Positions 8,141 through 16,932 of a DNA stretch of 64,000 nucleotides are shown here, piece by piece. The notes under the pieces were generated by a model. It did not search any database and was not told where the DNA came from. It worked only from the letters and a program-made list of their open reading frames with translations. This stretch comes from Kaistella gelatinilytica (GTDB lineage Bacteria; Bacteroidota; Bacteroidia; Flavobacteriales; Weeksellaceae): the NCBI RefSeq assembly GCF_015679325.1, contig NZ_JADPVI010000001.1:124001-188000 (forward strand). The letters run 5' to 3'. The stretch's first letter is position 1. Each line of letters starts with the position of its first letter. Both the position numbers and the translations under genes were made by a program.

Positions 8141-8839
8141 ATGTTATTCCTTATTCCAGCTTATTTATCTGAAAACTCGCCCCTCGATTATTTTGCACCA
8201 TCGATTAAAGAATATATTTTAAAGACCGATTATTTCTTTGTGGAAAATGAAAAGACGGCTCGAAAGGTCATCAAATATTTTGCGCCCGAGAAAAAACAAG
8301 CTGATCTGAAACTTTTCCTTTTAGATAAATATTCTGAAAGAAAAGATCTACAGGAAGCGCAGATGTTGATGATCAAAGGACAGGATTTCGGCTTGTTATC
8401 AGAAGCTGGACTCCCGTGTATCGCTGATCCGGGAAATGTCATGGTGAAATGGTGTCACGAAAATTCCGTAAAAGTAATTCCTGTTAATGGACCTTCTTCG
8501 ATTATTTTAGCGCTCATTTCCAGTGGTTTGAATGGTCAGGAATTTACCTTTCATGGGTATTTGCCAATTGACCGTTCGGAAAGAAGATCTAAAATTACAG
8601 CACTTGAAAATCAAGTGAATGCTACAGGATATTCTCAAATTTTTATGGAAACTCCGTATCGCAATAATCCATTATTTGAAGATCTTTGTAAGTTTCTTTC
8701 GCCACATATAAAGCTTTGTATTGCGGGGAATATCAATGATCCTGAGAATGAATTCATCAAGACTTTGACCATTAAAGAATGGCAGAAAAACAAACCGGAA
8801 CTGCATAAAATTCCGGCCGTATTTGTTTTGGGAAAATAA
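8141..8839 (+). CDS. SAM-dependent methyltransferase of the RsmI/tetrapyrrole methylase fold
   Basis: Tetrapyrrole-methylase-fold enzyme of the RsmI group, which 2'-O-methylates C1402 of 16S rRNA. The protein has 232 residues. The family blocks GLLSEAGLPCIADPG (about 87-101), VIPVNGPSSIILALISSG (about 112-129) and FHGYLP are visible, as is the ETPYRN block. It is shorter than classical RsmI (about 280), lacking the usual C-terminal domain, as in the common Bacteroidota form annotated simply as SAM-dependent methyltransferase. The target is therefore inferred. It sits downstream of the phosphatase gene with an AT-rich tandem repeat between them. Confidence 0.85.
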   Translation: MLFLIPAYLSENSPLDYFAPSIKEYILKTDYFFVENEKTARKVIKYFAPEKKQADLKLFLLDKYSERKDLQEAQMLMIKGQDFGLLSEAGLPCIADPGNVMVKWCHENSVKVIPVNGPSSIILALISSGLNGQEFTFHGYLPIDRSERRSKITALENQVNATGYSQIFMETPYRNNPLFEDLCKFLSPHIKLCIAGNINDPENEFIKTLTIKEWQKNKPELHKIPAVFVLGK

Positions 8840-8902
8840 AGTTTAACAACCATTAACAGCTCTTTTGCATCATAGTTGATTATACTGCTGAAATAAATTA
8901 TT

Positions 8903-9280
8903 ATGTCAGAAAAAAAATTAGCAGGAATCTGGATGGATTCGGAAAGTGCAATCGTGGTAAAAAATCATGATATCGAAAGCTCATTCATGTTTTTCCTTTG
9001 CGATCCTGTAAAACGTGAAGTTCAACACGGAAATTCAAGCGAAAAAAACGCAAACAACGTTGAACAGACCAACACAGCAAAGTATTTTAAAGATTTGGAA
9101 CACTTGATTACCAATACGGTAGAACTTTATTTAACAGGTACCGGAACGATTCAAGAACAGTTTAAAAATCATCTTGCAGAAACGCCTCAGTTTAAAAATG
9201 TAAAAGTGACACTTGGTACTGATCAGAAAATGAGTGGCGAGCAATTTTTAGAAGAAGTAAAAAATCACTTCAACGCTTAG
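8903..9280 (+). CDS. Hypothetical protein with eRF1/Pelota-like (baeRF-like) look
   Basis: A 125-residue soluble protein starting MSEKKLAGIWMDSESAIVV. The opening strand pattern (xGIWMDxxxAxVV) and the later stretch YLTGTGTIQEQFKNHL resemble the bacterial eRF1-domain-like proteins, where a G-x-G/ExK segment precedes a helix ending in a basic loop. I have no decisive motif, so the relation is a suggestion. There is no signal peptide or membrane segment. It is monocistronic, with a strong hairpin terminator 21 bases after the stop. Confidence 0.6.
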   Translation: MSEKKLAGIWMDSESAIVVKNHDIESSFMFFLCDPVKREVQHGNSSEKNANNVEQTNTAKYFKDLEHLITNTVELYLTGTGTIQEQFKNHLAETPQFKNVKVTLGTDQKMSGEQFLEEVKNHFNA

Positions 9281-9301
9281 CAAATTAGTTTTAAAAATAT
9301 C

Positions 9302-9337
9302 AAACCGTTTCTTCATTTTTGAGGAAACGGTTTTTTT
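9302..9337 (+). terminator. Hairpin terminator between 8903-9280 and the opposing gene
   Basis: A 10-bp stem (aaaccgtttc with gaaacggttt), followed by seven T on the plus strand. The symmetric stem could also serve the opposing gene. Confidence 0.75.
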
Positions 9338-9356
9338 GTGATCTCTTTTAAAGTTT

Positions 9357-9830
9357 TTAATATTTAATTCCAGCTTTCTTGAGTAGGAAATGCAATAACC
9401 AAATCGGTCCAATCAAGAGAAACTGTAGATCTTTTAGAAAACTCGGTTTTTTGCCTTCAATATTGTGACCGTAAAATTGTCCGATCCAGGATAAAACGAA
9501 AACTGCGAGAAAGAAAATCCAGGATTGATGCTGCAGTTTGACATTAACGAAATAGACCAGATGTTCCATCAGCAGCATTATCAAAATCATGATCAAACCA
9601 ATTCGCCAGGATAATCTAATGTAAAAAATAGTGACTAAAATCAAAGCAATTATGGAAACAATACTGATCGCTCCGAAATATTTAAGAAAAAAATGCGGCG
9701 CTGGAATAAGCGAAATAAATCCTAAAATAGACCAGAATATAAGAGGAACACAAATCCAGTGAATGGTTTTGTTGGTGTGGTTTTGGTGACTTTCGGCATA
9801 TTCTGCGAAGAGTTGATCAATTTTTCTCAT
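9357..9830 (-). CDS. Mpo1-like (DUF962) integral membrane protein
   Basis: Member of the DUF962/YGL010w family. The yeast member Mpo1 is an Fe(II)-dependent dioxygenase acting on 2-hydroxy fatty acids; the bacterial role is not established. The 157-residue protein keeps the conserved histidine blocks: YAESHQNHTNKTIHWICVP (11-29), the mid-protein EHLVYFVN, and QFYGHNIEGKKPSFLKDLQ (about 113-131). Between them are four hydrophobic segments, so it is an inner-membrane protein. It is a single gene, convergent with the preceding one. The family call is firm and the reaction only an analogy. Confidence 0.85.
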   Translation of the reverse strand: MRKIDQLFAEYAESHQNHTNKTIHWICVPLIFWSILGFISLIPAPHFFLKYFGAISIVSIIALILVTIFYIRLSWRIGLIMILIMLLMEHLVYFVNVKLQHQSWIFFLAVFVLSWIGQFYGHNIEGKKPSFLKDLQFLLIGPIWLLHFLLKKAGIKY

Positions 9831-9964
9831 GGTTGTAATAATTGGTCTAAATTATTAAATTTTTGCCTCAATTCAATACGCTATTTTAAATTCATTTTAA
9901 ATCGCTTCAATTTCTGATTTGGTGCACAATGATTTCACAACGATAACATTGTTTTGAATTTTCT

Positions 9965-9972
9965 TATTTTTG
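9965..9972 (+). promoter_or_regulatory. -7 element (TATTTTTG) before the methyltransferase gene
   Basis: Perfect TAnnTTTG, 16 bases before ATG 9989. No well-spaced TTG is present, so the upstream box is weak or absent. Confidence 0.5.
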
Positions 9973-9988
9973 AAAAAATTTATTAAGA

Positions 9989-10699
9989 ATGAAAGATTTG
10001 ATGGGGAAAGCGATCTGGGACTTTTATCACGACAAAAATGCTGAAGATCTGCTGACGGAAACTTCCATCTCAGAAATTGATGAACTGCCCGTAGAATATT
10101 TTTTTCGCGGTTTTGAAGATATGAATTTAGTCGAGCAAAAAGCTTTGGAACTGTCGAAAGGAAAGGTTTTAGATATTGGTGCAGGAGCCGGTTCTCACAG
10201 TTTATATCTGCAAAAAAAGAATTTGGAAGTTCTCGCTTTAGATAATTCTCCCAAATCTATAGAAGTCTGCCAATTGAGAGGCGTTCAACATGTTTTGTGT
10301 TCAAATATCCTGGATTTTTCGGGGCAAACTTACGATACGATCTTGCTTTTGATGAACGGAACGGGGATTTTCGAAAGCTTAGATAAAATTGATATATATC
10401 TGGAGAAATTATCTTCTTTATTAAACGATGACGGACAGATCTTAATTGACGGGACCGATATTTTGTACATGTATGATCGTGATGAAGATGTTGGAGTAAT
10501 GGTTCCGGCTGATCATTATTACGGAGAAGTCGATTATTTTATCCACTATAAGTTGGATACCGAAAAACCGATCAAATGGCTTTATCTGGATTTTGAAACT
10601 TTTAAACGAGCTGCGGAAAATAACGGATTTAGGATTGAGAAAATTTTGCAGGAAGAAGATTCTTATCTGGCTAGATTAACGAAAAAAGACCTGAATTAA
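9989..10699 (+). CDS. Class I SAM-dependent methyltransferase
   Basis: Rossmann-fold methyltransferase of 236 residues. Motif I is VLDIGAGAGSHSLYL (about 57-71), followed by the acidic residue of motif II (LEVLALDNS) and the motif IV-like region ILLLMNGTGIF. The substrate is not evident, and there is no signal peptide. It resembles the uncharacterised small methyltransferases common in Flavobacteriia. The stop codon lies within the loop of a 14-bp terminator stem. Convergent with metG. Confidence 0.85.
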   Translation: MKDLMGKAIWDFYHDKNAEDLLTETSISEIDELPVEYFFRGFEDMNLVEQKALELSKGKVLDIGAGAGSHSLYLQKKNLEVLALDNSPKSIEVCQLRGVQHVLCSNILDFSGQTYDTILLLMNGTGIFESLDKIDIYLEKLSSLLNDDGQILIDGTDILYMYDRDEDVGVMVPADHYYGEVDYFIHYKLDTEKPIKWLYLDFETFKRAAENNGFRIEKILQEEDSYLARLTKKDLN

Positions 10700-10717
10700 T
10701 TTTCAGGTCTTTTTTTT
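10682..10717 (+). terminator. Bidirectional terminator between methyltransferase gene and metG
   Basis: A perfect 14-bp stem (aaaaaagacctgaa with ttcaggtctttttt), loop of six bases holding the TAA stop of the upstream gene. A and T runs on the two sides allow use from both strands. Confidence 0.85.
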
Positions 10718-10738
10718 ATGAAGGGTTTGAATTAAATA

Positions 10739-12772
10739 TTATCCAATCTCCACACCGTTTTCTACTGTTTCGGTTGGCGTTACAAAAACTAATTTTCCTT
10801 CTGCATTGTTGGTCAAAAGCAACATTCCCTGAGATTCGATCCCTCTGATTTTTCTCGGTGCAAGATTTAATAAAATCATGACTTGTTTTCCAACGCATTC
10901 TTCCGGCGTGAAACTTTCAGCAACTCCAGAAACAACTGTTCTTACGTCAACTCCGGTATCTACTGAGAATTTTAATAGTTTGTCTGCTTTTTCTACTTTT
11001 TCTGCGGTCAAAATAGTAGCAGTTCTTAAGTCAATTTTAGTAAAATCATCAAATTGAATTTCTTCTTTCATCGGGTTGGCTTTAGGATTGGTTTTTTTAT
11101 TGGATTCTTTCGTGTTCTCTAATTTTTGAATTTGAAATTCAATGGTTTCATCTTCAATTTTAGAGAATAATAATTCTGCCGGATTAATTAAATGGCCGGT
11201 TTTAATCAATATTTTTTCGTTTTTAATCTCTTCCCAAGTTAATTGAGAGACATTAAACATTTTCTGTAATTTCTCTGCACTGAAAGGAAGGAATGGTTCG
11301 CAAATCTGCGCCAATCCAACTGCAATCTGTGCAGCAACAAATAAGGATCCCGCAGCTTTTTCCGGATTGTCTTTAATGGTTTTCCAGGGTTCTTCAATTT
11401 GAAGATATTGATTTCCGAAACGTGCTAAATTCATCATTGCAGTCAAAGCATTTCTGAATTCGTAATGTTCTAAGAAATTTTCAACTTCTGTAGCCGCCTT
11501 TGTAATTTCGTTTAATTCATCGGCATTTTCATTTCCGGCTGGAACAACTCCGTCGTAATATTTGTGGATCAGAACGGCAACTCTATTGATAAAGTTCCCG
11601 AAAATTCCTACCAACTCTGAATTGTTTTTGGTCTGGAAATCTTTCCAAGTAAAGTTATTGTCTTTGGTTTCCGGCGCGGAAGAAAGAAGTGAGTAACGCA
11701 AAACATCTTGCTGTCCCGGGAATTCCTGAACATATTCGTGAGCCCAAACCGCCCAGTTCCGGGACGTTGAGATCTTGTCGTTTTCTAAATTTAAAAATTC
11801 AAAAGCCGGAACATTAGTCGGCATAATATAATCGCCGTGTGCTTTCATCATCGCCGGGAAAATAATACAGTGGAAAACGATATTGTCTTTTCCAATGAAA
11901 TGCACCAAATCAGAATTTTCGTTTTGCCAGTAATCTTTCCAGTCTTTTCCGTTTTTTTCTGCCCATTCCTGGGTGAAAGAAATATAGCCAATCGGCGCAT
12001 CAAACCAAACGTAAAGTACTTTTCCTTCTGCATTTGGAAGAGGAACCGGAACGCCCCAATTTAAGTCGCGAGTCATTGCTCTTGGTTTCAAACCGTCGGT
12101 CAACCACGATTTAACCTGTCCGTAAACATTCGGTTTCCAGTCGTCTTTATGACCTTCAATGATCCATTCATTCAAGAAATCTTCGTATTCATTTAAAGGA
12201 AGGTACCAGTTTTTGGTTTCCTTTAAAATGGGAACATTTCCGCTTAACATTGATTTTGGATTGATTAATTCTGAAGGAGAAAGGGTAGAACCACATTTTT
12301 CGCACTGATCTCCGTACGCGTTTTCGTTACCACAATTCGGGCAAGTTCCTACGATATAACGATCGGCAAGAAATTCATTGGCCTGTTCATCAAAGTACTG
12401 TTCTGAAACTTCTTCGATAAACTTTCCTTTATTATATAGCGTCTTGAAAAAATCCTGACTAACATCGTGATGTCTTTTTGAAGTTGTTCTGGAATATTCA
12501 TCAAAAGAAATCCCTAAATCTTCGAAAGATTTTTTGATGATCCCGTGGTATTTATCAACGATATCTTGTGGAGTTACGCCTTCTTTTTTGGCACGAATCG
12601 TGATCGGAATTCCGTGTTCATCGGAGCCGCAGATAAAAGCCACGTCTTTTCCTAATCTTCTGTTGAATCTGGCGTAAACATCTGCCGGAATATAAACTCC
12701 CGCTAAATGACCAATATGAACCGGACCGTTTGCATAAGGCAAAGCTGCGGTAATTAATTTTCTGTCTGACAT
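10739..12772 (-). CDS. metG: Methionyl-tRNA synthetase
   Basis: Charges tRNA-Met with methionine. The 677-residue class I synthetase has HIGH at residues 19-22, a zinc knuckle with C144, C147, C157 and C160, and the KMSKS loop as KISTS at 333-337. After an anticodon-binding helical domain, a C-terminal tRNA-binding EMAP/Trbp111-like OB domain begins near residue 573 ([20 protein letters not shown]). This is the long E. coli-type two-part enzyme. Preceded by a perfect TATCTTTG 19 bases before the ATG. Confidence 0.97.
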   Translation of the reverse strand: MSDRKLITAALPYANGPVHIGHLAGVYIPADVYARFNRRLGKDVAFICGSDEHGIPITIRAKKEGVTPQDIVDKYHGIIKKSFEDLGISFDEYSRTTSKRHHDVSQDFFKTLYNKGKFIEEVSEQYFDEQANEFLADRYIVGTCPNCGNENAYGDQCEKCGSTLSPSELINPKSMLSGNVPILKETKNWYLPLNEYEDFLNEWIIEGHKDDWKPNVYGQVKSWLTDGLKPRAMTRDLNWGVPVPLPNAEGKVLYVWFDAPIGYISFTQEWAEKNGKDWKDYWQNENSDLVHFIGKDNIVFHCIIFPAMMKAHGDYIMPTNVPAFEFLNLENDKISTSRNWAVWAHEYVQEFPGQQDVLRYSLLSSAPETKDNNFTWKDFQTKNNSELVGIFGNFINRVAVLIHKYYDGVVPAGNENADELNEITKAATEVENFLEHYEFRNALTAMMNLARFGNQYLQIEEPWKTIKDNPEKAAGSLFVAAQIAVGLAQICEPFLPFSAEKLQKMFNVSQLTWEEIKNEKILIKTGHLINPAELLFSKIEDETIEFQIQKLENTKESNKKTNPKANPMKEEIQFDDFTKIDLRTATILTAEKVEKADKLLKFSVDTGVDVRTVVSGVAESFTPEECVGKQVMILLNLAPRKIRGIESQGMLLLTNNAEGKLVFVTPTETVENGVEIG

Positions 12773-12791
12773 TTCTTCGTTCTAATTTTTG

Positions 12792-12799
12792 CAAAGATA
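12792..12799 (-). promoter_or_regulatory. -7 element (TATCTTTG) of metG
   Basis: Perfect TAnnTTTG on the minus strand, 19 bases before the metG ATG. No TTG is found at the proper distance upstream. Confidence 0.55.
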
Positions 12800-13061
12800 A
12801 GGGTTTGAGGACTTAATTAAAAATCGTTGTTCTTTGATCTTATTTTTTTTATATCATAGTCGTGGCGAGTCTTTTTTAATGCGCTCATCTATTTATTTTG
12901 GAATTAGTGCGTTAATATTTTTATAAGGAATGGTCGTTTAGTTTATTTTTATTGTAATTTTATATTGTATTAAGGTGGAATAATCGTATAAAAGCACTTA
13001 AATATTAATAATCTTCTGAAATCCATTTTAGTAGTTTTATGTAATGTTAGCAACAACATTG

Positions 13062-15800
13062 ATGATGAAAAAATATTTATTTCTATTCTCGCTATTTGCG
13101 CTGGGTGCAATAATGTCTGCACAAAGCTTACAGATTGACCTGCTCAAAAAAGAATTGAATGACCATGCGAAAGAGGATATCTTTCGGGTGAATAAACTTA
13201 ACGAGTTGGCTTTTGATCTGTCAGTAATGCCCGAAGATCGGTCCAAATTCGCCACAGAAGCAGTAAGTATTTCGAATAAAATTAATTATCCTGAAGGAAA
13301 AGGAAAAGCTTTAGTTTCCCTGGCTTTGGTCAAAGGAAGAGAAGGGAATGCTGCAGAATTTTCAAGATTATTAAAGGAAGCGACGGTCATCTCAGAAAAA
13401 ACCAGAAATACTGAACTCAAAGCCAGTATTTTTATCGTTGAAGGGATGGTCAATGATAATTTACAAAAAAAATTAATGTTCCTGCTAAAGGCTGATTCTG
13501 TTGCAGCCAGATCATCAAATCTTATTTTGCAATCCCGCGCAAAATATCTTTTGGCGAATACTTACGTAACTGCTTTCAGTGATTATGAGAAAGCGATCGA
13601 TTATAATTTCAAAGCACTTCATCTTGCCGAATTGGCGAATGATCCGAAAAGTCTTATTATATGTTGGACCGGTTTAGGAAATATTTACGCGCAAATTGGT
13701 GATCAAAAAAATGCGCTTCTTTATTTAAACAAAGCAGAAAATGCAAATCAAACCTTTAAAGATTTAGGCAATGAATATCTTCTTCAAAATGCCTTAGGAG
13801 AGCGATACCGACTTTCAGGAAATTATCCTGAAGCAATTAAAGCTTATAATAAAGGATTAGAGGTCGGAAAAATTTTGGGTACCAACAGCTCTCTTAATGA
13901 AAGCAATCTCGCAGATGTTTATACCAGAATGAATAATTTACCACTTGCTTTCCAATATGCGAACAGTGCTTTAAAGGGAGCAACTCAAATAAATGATGTA
14001 GGCGGTGAAGAATGGATCTATGGAATTCTGTCCCGTGCTTATTTAAAAGATGGTGATCCGGATCGGGCTGTTTATTATGCCAATTTAGGTTTTTCTTCGG
14101 CCAAAAAATCTGGCGGCACAGAAAATCTACGGGACAATGCGCTTGCACTTTCAGAAGCCTACGCAAAGAAAAATGATTATAAAAATGCCTACGAAAATCG
14201 TTTACTGTACATCAAATATCGGGATTCTATTATGAATGACGAAGTGCGCAACCGCACAGCCGTTGAGCAGTATACTTATAATATAAATAAAAAAGAGGCA
14301 CAGATCAATGTTTTGAACGAGCAAAAAAAAGGACAAAGAAATTTATTGATCGGAGCACTAAGTTTATTGCTTTTAATCTTCACTGTTGCCGATTTACTTT
14401 TTAAGAATAATCGCCAGAAGCAGAAAGCAAATAAACTGTTGGAAGTGCAAAAGCAGGAAATAGATGAAAAAGCCAAAGCACTTTCTGACCAAAAAGATAA
14501 TGTGGAACTGCTTAATAATATTGGTCGCAAAATCACTTCTTCCTTATCCATCGAAAAAGTAATTGGAACGGTTTATAAAAATGTAAATAAGTTGATGGAT
14601 GCGAATGTTTTTGGTATTGGTATTTACAATGATCAGTTAAAAACCCTCGAGTTTCCGTGTACGTATGAAAATGGCAAACCGCTTCCATTTTATTCGAATT
14701 CTGTAGATGATGAAAATCGTTTTGGGTCTAAATGTTTCAAGGAAGGTAAAGAAATTATCCAGCATAATCTGGCGAAAAATTATAAAAATCATTTACAGGA
14801 AATCGAAATGCCGGACAAAGGATTGCAGGCGGTTTCTGTTATTTTTCTGCCATTGATTGTGAAAGGTAAAAAGTTGGGCGTGATCACGGTTCAAAGTTTC
14901 AAAGAAAATGCCTACTCCGAATACCAGTTATTTATGCTGAGAAATATCGCCATTTATACTGCGATTGCAATCGATAATGCTGAATCGTATGAAGAACTAA
15001 ATCACACTTTATCAACTTTAAAGGAAACCCAAAAACAACTAATTCAAGCAGAAAAAATGGCCAGTTTGGGTGAATTAACTGCTGGAATTGCACATGAAAT
15101 TCAAAATCCTTTAAATTTTGTAAATAATTTTTCTGAAGTCAGCGCAGAGCTGGTAGACGAAATGAATGCTGAATTAGGGAAAGGTGATATTGAAGAAGCG
15201 AAAGCCATCGCCATGAATGTCAAACAAAATCTTGAAAAAATAAATCACCACGGCAAACGTGCAGATGCCATTGTAAAAGGTATGCTTCAACACTCAAGAA
15301 GTTCAAAAGGTGTGAAAGAATTTACAGATCTGAACGCACTCTGTCATGAATATTTAAGATTGTCATACCACGGGTTGCGCGCCAAAGAGAAAAGTTTCAA
15401 CGCTATGATCAAAACTGATTATGATGAGACCATCGGAAGAGTAGAAATCATTCCGCAGGATTTTGGTCGGGTAATTTTAAATTTATTGACGAATGCGTTT
15501 TATGCCATCGATGAAAAAGCGAAATCAGGAATTAAAGATTACGAACCGACTGTTTCTGTTTTGACCAGGAAAGAAAATAAAAAAATTGTCATCAAGGTTT
15601 CAGACAACGGAAATGGGATCCCAAAAGAAATAGCGGAGAAAATTTTTCAGCCGTTTTTTACCACAAAACCCACAGGAAAAGGCACAGGTTTGGGTTTATC
15701 GATGAGCTATGATATTATCACCAAAGCTCACAATGGAGAATTGCTGGTAGAATGTGAAGAAAATAAAGGGACTACGTTTAGCATAATAATACCAGTGTAA
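13062..15800 (+). CDS. TPR-GAF sensor histidine kinase
   Basis: Membrane histidine kinase of about 912 residues. Order of parts: signal peptide (MMKKYLFLFSLFALGAIMSAQ), periplasmic tetratricopeptide repeats to about residue 400, one membrane helix near 428-448 (LLIGALSLLLLIFTVADLLF), a short coiled coil, a GAF domain (about 480-640), a HisKA dimerisation helix with the phospho-accepting H678 in GIAHEIQNPLNF, and an ATPase domain (NLLTNAFYAIDEK, DNGNGIPKE, GTGLGLSMSYDI). No receiver domain and no response regulator gene nearby, so it is an orphan. ATGs exist at 13044, 13062 and 13065; the later pair gives a normal signal peptide. Its signal and target are unknown. Confidence 0.88.
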   Translation: MMKKYLFLFSLFALGAIMSAQSLQIDLLKKELNDHAKEDIFRVNKLNELAFDLSVMPEDRSKFATEAVSISNKINYPEGKGKALVSLALVKGREGNAAEFSRLLKEATVISEKTRNTELKASIFIVEGMVNDNLQKKLMFLLKADSVAARSSNLILQSRAKYLLANTYVTAFSDYEKAIDYNFKALHLAELANDPKSLIICWTGLGNIYAQIGDQKNALLYLNKAENANQTFKDLGNEYLLQNALGERYRLSGNYPEAIKAYNKGLEVGKILGTNSSLNESNLADVYTRMNNLPLAFQYANSALKGATQINDVGGEEWIYGILSRAYLKDGDPDRAVYYANLGFSSAKKSGGTENLRDNALALSEAYAKKNDYKNAYENRLLYIKYRDSIMNDEVRNRTAVEQYTYNINKKEAQINVLNEQKKGQRNLLIGALSLLLLIFTVADLLFKNNRQKQKANKLLEVQKQEIDEKAKALSDQKDNVELLNNIGRKITSSLSIEKVIGTVYKNVNKLMDANVFGIGIYNDQLKTLEFPCTYENGKPLPFYSNSVDDENRFGSKCFKEGKEIIQHNLAKNYKNHLQEIEMPDKGLQAVSVIFLPLIVKGKKLGVITVQSFKENAYSEYQLFMLRNIAIYTAIAIDNAESYEELNHTLSTLKETQKQLIQAEKMASLGELTAGIAHEIQNPLNFVNNFSEVSAELVDEMNAELGKGDIEEAKAIAMNVKQNLEKINHHGKRADAIVKGMLQHSRSSKGVKEFTDLNALCHEYLRLSYHGLRAKEKSFNAMIKTDYDETIGRVEIIPQDFGRVILNLLTNAFYAIDEKAKSGIKDYEPTVSVLTRKENKKIVIKVSDNGNGIPKEIAEKIFQPFFTTKPTGKGTGLGLSMSYDIITKAHNGELLVECEENKGTTFSIIIPV

Positions 15801-15830
15801 GAACTGATTTTTTTCTGCTGTTTTAAAATT

Positions 15831-15886
15831 AAAAGTGTCTGCTTAAATCCCAGATTTGTTTGGGAATTTTAGCAGACACTTTTTTA
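15831..15886 (+). terminator. Long bidirectional terminator after the histidine kinase gene
   Basis: A stem of more than 13 bp (aaaagtgtctgct with agcagacactttt) extended by inner pairing (cccа-type tip around cccagatttgtttggg), with A and T runs on the two sides. Confidence 0.8.
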
Positions 15887-15912
15887 AGGTTTATCTATTT
15901 GATTCGTTTGTC

Positions 15913-16287
15913 TCACTTCGAGGTGTCGACCTTTTTCACACTTTTGTCCGTCATGGTTCCATTCTGATTAATCATTGTTCCTTCCTGCATCTTTGTTTTT
16001 GAACCATCTTTATGAATTACATCACCATTCATCATCACTTTATCTCCGTTTTCCAGCGTCATATCATTGCTCATTGGCACTGATTCCCCATTTTGCACGG
16101 TCATTACTGTTCCATTTTTCATCAGAACTCCGCGATCTGCGCTCGCAGCAAAATTATCAACAACAACAGGCGTTACGACTGCTGGAGAAGGTTGCGGCGG
16201 AGGTGGCGGTGGAGTCGCGTCTACAGGCATCGGTTTGCATGACATCACTATAAAAAATGCAAAGACCAAAAAAACTGAATTTTTCAT
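15913..16287 (-). CDS. DUF6799-like lipoprotein
   Basis: A 124-residue secreted protein. The signal peptide ends in a lipobox with C17 (IVMSCKPM), followed by a proline-rich linker (PPPPPPQPSP). The rest shows the pattern of the Bacteroidota DUF6799 family: repeated short units such as GVLMKNGTVMTVQNGE and DKVMMNGDVIHKDGSK. Function unknown. The unit repeats suggest a small beta structure. It is probably anchored in a membrane facing the periplasm or outside. Convergent with the kinase gene across a shared terminator. Confidence 0.75.
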   Translation of the reverse strand: MKNSVFLVFAFFIVMSCKPMPVDATPPPPPPQPSPAVVTPVVVDNFAASADRGVLMKNGTVMTVQNGESVPMSNDMTLENGDKVMMNGDVIHKDGSKTKMQEGTMINQNGTMTDKSVKKVDTSK

Positions 16288-16932
16288 CGATTTTATTTTT
16301 TTAATTAGTTATGCTAAATTAATGAAAGTAATTAAATTAAATAAAGGTTTTGTAACATTATTTTCAGTTAAACTTTATAATAGTTCAGAATTCAAGAAAA
16401 AGATCAACTTGATTTATGAGAATCTGATTCAAAATTCGGAGTTTAGTTTAACGACTTTTGCAAAAGTTTTTAACGCTATTTTTAATAGGTAATACTTCTA
16501 AATCACGATGAACAGGTGAAATTTAAATGGGGTTCCAATTATGAAAAATCAAGATAATGACTTAAACCTTCAATTCTTCAATTCTATTGTGAACTTCTGT
16601 TCATATAGAGGAGTAAGAAAGCAATCCTAAATTTTAGATTATTGTCAAATTTTGCTTCTACTTTAATTTAATTCAAGTGTACGATTGCAAATTTGCTAAA
16701 CAATCGTTTAACTAAATGTTAAATTCATAAAGTCTCAAAATGAGAAATTGAACTTTTAAAACATTGTATATCAATTAATTAAACATTTATGACCTTTTAA
16801 ATATATGATTTTAATCAGAAAAAATTAACAATTTTAATATTAATTTAATAATAATTGATTTTTTGTTTAAATTGCAATGCTTTATTGATTGAAGTAATTA
16901 TTAATGAATATTAATCCTTAAATTTTATTTTT
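16288..16932. other. 645-base AT-rich intergenic region before the starch locus
   Basis: Strongly AT-rich. It must hold the promoters of the divergent lipoprotein and SusC genes. A 56-codon frame on the plus strand (16322-16492, begins MKVIKLNKGFVTLF) has no clear signal of being a gene. TATTTTTG at 16926-16933 matches the -7 consensus but overlaps the only plausible SusC start codon. I see no TTG at a good distance, no terminator hairpin and no recognisable regulator binding site. Confidence 0.5.

Noticed and set aside
11837-12064. Plus-strand frame inside metG
   Set aside because: Lies entirely within the conserved methionyl-tRNA synthetase coding sequence on the other strand.
15975-16253. 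Plus-strand frame opposite the DUF6799-like lipoprotein gene
   Set aside because: Composition is that of an antisense shadow over the proline-rich linker, without family likeness.
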